DNA of 64,000 nt from Sphingopyxis sp. (GTDB taxonomy: Bacteria; Pseudomonadota; Alphaproteobacteria; Sphingomonadales; Sphingomonadaceae): contig NZ_JAOZVW010000033.1 in NCBI RefSeq assembly GCF_025869345.1, forward strand, positions 1 through 64,000. The letters are read 5' to 3'. The notes under the pieces were generated by a model, which saw only the letters and a program-made list of their open reading frames with translations, made no database searches and was not told the origin of the DNA. Made by a program: the position numbers and the translations under genes. Shown here piece after piece: positions 59,015-64,000 of the stretch (position 1 is its first letter; each line of letters starts with the position of its first letter).

Positions 59015-59950
59015 TCATCCCTCGCGCTGCGCCAGAAATCGTTCGTGCGCGCCGGTGCAGGACGGCTTCAGCGTCTCGACGAGATAGTCCGAAAGCGCGC
59101 GCACGCGCGCCGGCCGCAGCCGCGACGGCGGCGACAGAAGATGGAGATGCGCCTGCGGCAGCGACCAGTCGGTGAGGATCGGCACCACCGCCCCCGACGC
59201 CAGTTCCTCGGCCGCGATGAAGTCGGGCAGCACCGCGATCCCGCCACCCGCGACGACGAGCGGCACCATGATATCGCCGTTGTTCGCGAACAACGGGCCG
59301 GTCGGCAGCACGGTCGCCTCCTCGCCCTTGCGGTGGAAATGCAGCGGCGTCGCGCGCTGGCGGTGGCCGTAACCGATCAGCCGGTGCCCGGCGAGGTCGA
59401 GCGGATGCTTCGGCACCCCATGTTTTTCGAGATAGGCGGGGCTCGCGATCACCGACGCCGCGACCGGCGCGATCGTGCGCGCGAGCAGGCTCGAATCCGC
59501 AAGCGGTGCAATCCGCAAGGTCAGGTCGATCCCCTCGGCGACCGGATCGTTGCGCGCGTCGCTGAGCAGCACCTCGATCTCGACCGCCGGATGCCGGTCG
59601 AGGAAGGCGGCGAGCGGCGGGCCAAGCACCTTGATCCCGAAGCTCATCGGCGCCGCGAGGCGGATCGGACCCGCAAGGTCGAGCCGGTCGCCGCGCGCCG
59701 CCTCGGTCGCCGCGGTCGCCGCCGCGACCATCGCACGCGCCTCGTCGATCAGTCCCGTTCCCGCGGTCGACAGCGTCACGACGCGCGAACTGCGGTGGAG
59801 CAAGGTGATGCCGAGCGACGCCTCGAGCCGCGTCACCGCTTTCGACACGCTCGCCTTCGACAGGCCGAGCGCGGCGGCGGCGGCGGTGAAGCTGCCGCCG
59901 TCGGCGACCGCGACGAAACAGGCCCAGCCTTCATAATCGGGAAGCGCCAT
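59015..59950 (-). CDS. LysR-family transcriptional regulator
   Basis: A 311-residue regulator with an N-terminal helix-turn-helix (GSFTAAAAALGLSKASVSKA, residues 19-38) and a substrate-binding domain containing GPIRLAAPMSFG and VAGGGIAVLPDF. It is divergent from the pirin-wrbA-dioxygenase operon, the standard layout for a LysR activator and its targets. A nested dyad lies in the gap. The effector is unknown, perhaps a quinone or electrophile. Confidence 0.93.
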   Translation of the reverse strand: MALPDYEGWACFVAVADGGSFTAAAAALGLSKASVSKAVTRLEASLGITLLHRSSRVVTLSTAGTGLIDEARAMVAAATAATEAARGDRLDLAGPIRLAAPMSFGIKVLGPPLAAFLDRHPAVEIEVLLSDARNDPVAEGIDLTLRIAPLADSSLLARTIAPVAASVIASPAYLEKHGVPKHPLDLAGHRLIGYGHRQRATPLHFHRKGEEATVLPTGPLFANNGDIMVPLVVAGGGIAVLPDFIAAEELASGAVVPILTDWSLPQAHLHLLSPPSRLRPARVRALSDYLVETLKPSCTGAHERFLAQREG

Positions 59951-59963
59951 TCCACTCTCCTTA

Positions 59964-60090
59964 CGCCCTCCCCTTCAGGGGAGGGCAGCGAGACTTGGCA
60001 GCGTGCTGCCTAGTCGCAGCGGGTGGAGGCCAGAGACCTTGCGCAAGGCCGATGCCCCCCCACCCCAACCGCTCCCCTGAAGGGGAGGGG
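59964..60090. repeat. Inverted repeat, GCCCTCCCCTTCAGGGGAGG family
   Basis: CCCTCCCCTTCAGGGGAGGG at the left and CTCCCCTGAAGGGGAGGGG at the right are each hairpins, with TGGGTGG-like and CCACCCCA-like inner arms. It is related in plan to the repeat at 19579-19698, sharing GCAGCGAGACTTG and GTCGCAGCGGGTGG. Confidence 0.75.
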
Positions 60091-60110
60091 CTTACACATG
60101 CTGTAGCTCC

Positions 60111-60146
60111 AAAATAGAAACAATGGTTTTCCATCTACGCTATTTT
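60111..60146. promoter_or_regulatory. Nested dyad between the lysR-type gene and pirin
   Basis: AAAATAG (60111-60117) mirrors CTATTTT (60140-60146), and inside them ATGG-TTTT-CCAT (60123-60134) is a second dyad with exactly the same centre. It is AT-rich and placed between divergent genes, so it is a candidate LysR operator. Confidence 0.5.
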
Positions 60147-60235
60147 CGAAACGATCCAAGCGTCTATCTTGTCCTCAACAGATGAACGCCGCCGGGCATG
60201 CAGTCCCGGAGGCAGCAAGAGAAAGGACAAGCCCG

Positions 60236-60931
60236 ATGATCGACATTCGCAAATTCGACACGCTGGGCCACGCCAACCACGGCTGGCTCGACGCCCGTCA
60301 TCATTTTTCGTTCGCCAACTATTATGACGAGGGCCGTATGGGCTGGGGCGCGCTGCGCGTCTGGAACGACGATGCCATCGCGGCGCAGGCGGGCTTTCCC
60401 CCGCATCCGCACCGCGACATGGAAATCATCACCTATGTCCGCAGCGGCGCGATCACGCACCGCGATTCGATGGGCAACAGCGGCCGCACCGCGGCGGGCG
60501 ACGTCCAGGTGATGAGCGCCGGCACGGGCGTGACGCACAGCGAGTTCAACCTTGAGGATGAGGAAACGACGCTGTTCCAGATCTGGATCATGCCCGACCG
60601 GAACGGCGGCAACCCCGGCTGGGGCGCGCGCCAGTTTCCCAAGGCCGACCGTTCGGGTCAGTTCGTGACGCTGGCGAGCGGGATCGAGGGCGATGAAGCG
60701 CTGCCGATCCGTGCCAATGCCCGCGTGGCGGCGGCAACGGTCAATGCCAGCGAGCGCGTGTCCTACGACCTCGAAGACGGGCGCCATGCCTACCTCGTCG
60801 CCGCCAAGGGCCGCATCCGCGTCAATGGCACGGACGCCGATCCCCGCGACGGCATCGCGCTTCGCGATGTCGGAAAGATCACCGTCGAGGCGCTCGACGA
60901 CGCCGAACTGGTGCTGGTCGACAGCCTCTGA
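60236..60931 (+). CDS. Pirin-family protein
   Basis: A 231-residue bicupin. The metal-binding N-terminal cupin has FPPHPHRDMEIITYV, and VMSAGTGVTHSEFN carries the third His and Glu. Such pirins include quercetin 2,3-dioxygenase-like enzymes. AAAGGA nine bases before the ATG fixes the start. It leads an operon with wrbA and a class III dioxygenase; together they suggest quinone or aromatic stress handling. Confidence 0.92.
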   Translation: MIDIRKFDTLGHANHGWLDARHHFSFANYYDEGRMGWGALRVWNDDAIAAQAGFPPHPHRDMEIITYVRSGAITHRDSMGNSGRTAAGDVQVMSAGTGVTHSEFNLEDEETTLFQIWIMPDRNGGNPGWGARQFPKADRSGQFVTLASGIEGDEALPIRANARVAAATVNASERVSYDLEDGRHAYLVAAKGRIRVNGTDADPRDGIALRDVGKITVEALDDAELVLVDSL

Positions 60932-61012
60932 GCCTCTCCCCCGGGCCGCCGCCCTTCCCCCTCCCCCGGCGGCGGCCCACCCCATTTCGGTTTTCATCAA
61001 CGAAAGGACGAC

Positions 61013-61618
61013 ATGATGGCAAAGGTTCTGGTGCTCTATTATTCGAGCTATGGTCATATCGAGCAGATGGCCGACGCGGTTGCCGAGGGCGCGCGCGCCG
61101 CGGGCGCCGAAGTCGATATCCGCCGCGTTGCCGAGACCGCACCGGCGGCCGTGGCGCAGGCGGCGGGCTTCAAGACCGACACCGCGCACCCGCTGCTGAG
61201 CGACCCGAACGAACTCGCGAACTACGACGCGATCGTCGTCGGCACCCCGACGCGCTTTGGGCGCATGGCGGGCCAGATGGCGAGCTTCTGGGACACCGCC
61301 GGCGGCGTCTGGGCGCAGGGCAAGCTGACCGGCAAGGTCGGCGCCGCCTTCACTTCCTCGGCCACGCAGCACGGCGGGCAGGAGACGACGCTCTTCTCGA
61401 TCCTCACCAACCTGCTCCACTTCGGGCTGACGATCGTCGGACTCGACTATGGCTATGCTGGCCAGATGGGGGTCGACGAGGTCAAGGGCGGCGCTCCCTA
61501 TGGCGCGACGACGATCGCGAACGGCGACGGATCGCGCCAGCCGAGCGAGGCCGACCTCGGCGGCGCGCGCTATCTGGGCGAGCGCGTCGCGCGGACCGCG
61601 GCGAAGCTGATCGCCTGA
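61013..61618 (+). CDS. wrbA: NAD(P)H:quinone oxidoreductase WrbA
   Basis: A 201-residue flavodoxin-like enzyme with [19 protein letters not shown] (FMN phosphate loop), [13 protein letters not shown] and [13 protein letters not shown]. It reduces quinones by two electrons with FMN, avoiding semiquinones. AAAGGA precedes a double ATG. It lies between pirin and the dioxygenase gene, with a 4-base gap before the latter. Confidence 0.95.
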   Translation: MMAKVLVLYYSSYGHIEQMADAVAEGARAAGAEVDIRRVAETAPAAVAQAAGFKTDTAHPLLSDPNELANYDAIVVGTPTRFGRMAGQMASFWDTAGGVWAQGKLTGKVGAAFTSSATQHGGQETTLFSILTNLLHFGLTIVGLDYGYAGQMGVDEVKGGAPYGATTIANGDGSRQPSEADLGGARYLGERVARTAAKLIA

Positions 61619-61622
61619 TCCG

Positions 61623-62450
61623 ATGCGCCGTCTCCCGAGCCTTTTCGTTTCGCACGGCTCGCCAATGATGGCGCTCGAGCCCAGCCCGGCGCGGACCTTC
61701 CTCGCCGGGCTGGGTGCCGATCTGCCGCGTCCGCGCGCGATCCTGGTCGTGTCGGCGCATCACGATGCAGCGTTCGAGGGCGGCCGCGCGACCGTCACCG
61801 CCTCGGCCGCGCCGCCGACCATCCACGATTTCGGGGGTTTTCCCGACGAACTGTTCGCGATGCGCTATCCCGCGCCGGGCGACCCGGCGCTGGCCGAACA
61901 CGTCATCGCGCTCGTCGCCGGGCAGGACCTGACCGTCACCGCCGACCCCGAACGCGGGCTCGACCATGGCGCGTGGGTGCCGCTGTCGCTGATCTATCCC
62001 GCTGCCGACATTCCCGTGGTCCAGCTTTCGATCGCCTCGAACGCTTCGCCCGAGTGGCATTATGCGCTCGGACAGGCGCTCGCGCCCTTGCGCGACGAGG
62101 GTGTGCTGATCGTCGGTTCGGGGAGCATCACGCACAACCTCCGCGCCTATTTCACCACCCGCCCGCCGATCGACGCCCCCGCGCCGGCGTGGGTGAGTGA
62201 TTTCACCGACTGGATCGCGGACCGCTTGGCGGCGGGCGCGATCGACGACGTGCTCCACGCGATCGAGCGCGCCCCGCACGGCCGCGACAATCATCCGACG
62301 CCCGACCATATCCTGCCGCTGTTCGTCGCGATGGGCGCGGGCGCCGACGCGGACGGCCTCGCGGCGAAACGGCTCCACGACAGCACGACCTATGCCGTGC
62401 TGGCGATGGACGTCTACGCCTTCGGCAGCAGCAAGCTCGCGTCGCCATAG
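61623..62450 (+). CDS. Class III extradiol ring-cleavage dioxygenase (4,5-DOPA dioxygenase type)
   Basis: A 275-residue protein with metal-binding His in FVSHGSPM and [16 protein letters not shown] and [10 protein letters not shown], the YgiD/DODA pattern. It probably opens the ring of a catechol or quinol. It is the last gene of the pirin-wrbA operon. Its 3' end overlaps the converging queA gene by 37 bases. Confidence 0.92.
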   Translation: MRRLPSLFVSHGSPMMALEPSPARTFLAGLGADLPRPRAILVVSAHHDAAFEGGRATVTASAAPPTIHDFGGFPDELFAMRYPAPGDPALAEHVIALVAGQDLTVTADPERGLDHGAWVPLSLIYPAADIPVVQLSIASNASPEWHYALGQALAPLRDEGVLIVGSGSITHNLRAYFTTRPPIDAPAPAWVSDFTDWIADRLAAGAIDDVLHAIERAPHGRDNHPTPDHILPLFVAMGAGADADGLAAKRLHDSTTYAVLAMDVYAFGSSKLASP

Positions 62451-63445
62451 CTGTAGAAGCGATAGCCGCCCGCGATCGCGTGGGCGTAAGCGGCCTGCAT
62501 CGTCTCCAGCCCCATCAGCGCGCTGACCAGCATGAACAGCGTCGAGCGCGGCAAATGGAAATTGGTCATCAGCCCGTCGATCGCCTTGAAACGATAGCCG
62601 GGGGTGATGAAGATCGCGGTGTCGCCCTCGAACGGGGCGATGCGGTCCGCGTCCTGCGCCGCGCTTTCGAGCAGGCGGAGGCTGGTGGTGCCGACGGCGA
62701 TCACCCGGCCGCCCTTCGCGCGCACCGCATTCAGCCGGTCGGCGGTCGCGGCGTCGATGCGACCCCATTCGGCGTGCATGACATGATCGTCGGTGTCATC
62801 GGCCTTGACCGGCAGGAAGGTGCCGGCGCCGACGTGGAGGGTCAGCGTCTCGGTCGCGATGCCCGCCGCATCCAGTGCGGCCAGAAGTTCGGGGGTGAAA
62901 TGCAGCGCCGCCGTGGGGGCCGCGACGGCGCCGTCCTTCTCGGCGAACATCGTCTGATAATCGCTGCGGTCGGCGTCGTCGGTCGCGCGCTTGCCCGCGA
63001 TATAGGGCGGCAGCGGCATCGTGCCCGCGCGTTCGAGCAGCAGTTCGACCGGCTCGTCGCCCGCAAAGGCAAGGACGAAACTGCCGTCGGCGAGGCGCTG
63101 TTCGGCGACCGCCGCGACCCCCGAACCGAAATCGACCGTCTCGCCGACGCGCAGCCGCTTCGCGTTGCGGATGAAGGCCTGCCAGCGACGGAGATCGATG
63201 CGCTTGTGGAGGGTAGCACCGATCTTCGCCTCTCCGCGACGGCCTTCGAGCTGCGCGGGGATGACGCGGGTGTCGTTGAAGACGAGACAATCGCCAGCGC
63301 GCAGCAAGGCAGGCAGGTCGCGAACGCCGTGATCGCTTATGGAGCTTCCTTCGACGACGAGCATCCGCGCCGCATCGCGCGGGCGCGCGGGACGGAGCGC
63401 GATACGCTCGGGCGGCAGATCGAAATCGAAGGCGTCGACGCGCAT
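62414..63445 (-). CDS. queA: S-adenosylmethionine:tRNA ribosyltransferase-isomerase
   Basis: A 343-residue enzyme starting [20 protein letters not shown], with [40 protein letters not shown] and [16 protein letters not shown]. It transfers ribose from S-adenosylmethionine to preQ1 at tRNA position 34, making epoxyqueuosine. It lies 25 bases after the cyclophilin gene on the same strand. The transporter for a queuosine precursor is at 1955. Confidence 0.97.
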   Translation of the reverse strand: MRVDAFDFDLPPERIALRPARPRDAARMLVVEGSSISDHGVRDLPALLRAGDCLVFNDTRVIPAQLEGRRGEAKIGATLHKRIDLRRWQAFIRNAKRLRVGETVDFGSGVAAVAEQRLADGSFVLAFAGDEPVELLLERAGTMPLPPYIAGKRATDDADRSDYQTMFAEKDGAVAAPTAALHFTPELLAALDAAGIATETLTLHVGAGTFLPVKADDTDDHVMHAEWGRIDAATADRLNAVRAKGGRVIAVGTTSLRLLESAAQDADRIAPFEGDTAIFITPGYRFKAIDGLMTNFHLPRSTLFMLVSALMGLETMQAAYAHAIAGGYRFYSYGDASLLLPKA

Positions 63446-63470
63446 GGCTATTAGCGCGTCCCTTGGCGCG

Positions 63471-64000
<530 letters not shown>

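Overview
The window is chromosomal DNA from a high-GC alphaproteobacterium, most likely a sphingomonad close to Sphingopyxis. Evidence: a CtrA master regulator with a TTAA-N7-TTAA box in its own promoter, the order nadD-rsfS-rlmH-envC-ctpA, the rpsM-rpsK-rpoA-rplQ block, a DUF3667 protein, many exported peptidases, a TonB-dependent receptor in a sugar cluster, and short inverted repeats in many gene gaps. The genus is inference; no rRNA is present.

Layout. 1-5.8 kb: ahpF (cut by the left edge) and ahpC, a decayed serine-recombinase tail against tRNA-Arg(UCU), a queuosine-precursor transporter, purQ-purS, and an iron block (bfd, bfr, Fur-like sites, and an orphan gene behind a Fur-like site and a terminator-shaped hairpin). 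6-16 kb: M16 protease, diguanylate cyclase, purC, a crotonase, an ArsR/AHSA1 pair, PhoD phosphatase and a DUF3667 protein. 16-24.5 kb: proA, an inserted ParD/ParE-like toxin-antitoxin pair, nadD-rsfS-rlmH-envC-ctpA, dsbB and coq7. 24.6-31 kb: SulP transporter, S9 peptidase, pmbA and a CysQ-like phosphatase. 31-33.6 kb: ribosomal proteins and RNA polymerase alpha. 33.9-37.2 kb: a compact operon of a GbsR/MarR regulator, DUF4166, a DCC thiol protein and a dehydrogenase-DUF4166 fusion. 37.3-42.2 kb: prolyl oligopeptidase, DUF4282, fRMsr and small exported proteins.

42.4-55.2 kb is the most distinctive region: a sugar or glycoside catabolic island. It encodes a carboxylesterase, TonB receptor, TIM-barrel isomerase, Gfo/Idh/MocA oxidoreductase, MFS transporter and LacI regulator. 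It also holds a three-part membrane-type dehydrogenase (GMC FAD subunit, Tat-type small subunit, cytochrome c) and an exported TIM-barrel protein. Five copies of a TGTAATnGATTACA-like palindrome lie in its promoter gaps, which ties the island into one likely LacI regulon. The gene set fits oxidation of a glycoside at C3 in the periplasm, non-hydrolytic cleavage, uptake and reduction; no classical glycoside hydrolase is present.

55.4-64 kb: a small exported protein paralogous to one at 41.7 kb, an M28 peptidase, PilZ protein, CtrA, a LysR regulator divergent from pirin-wrbA-dioxygenase, queA, and a cyclophilin cut by the right edge. One tRNA is present; no rRNA, CRISPR array, intact insertion sequence or prophage was seen.
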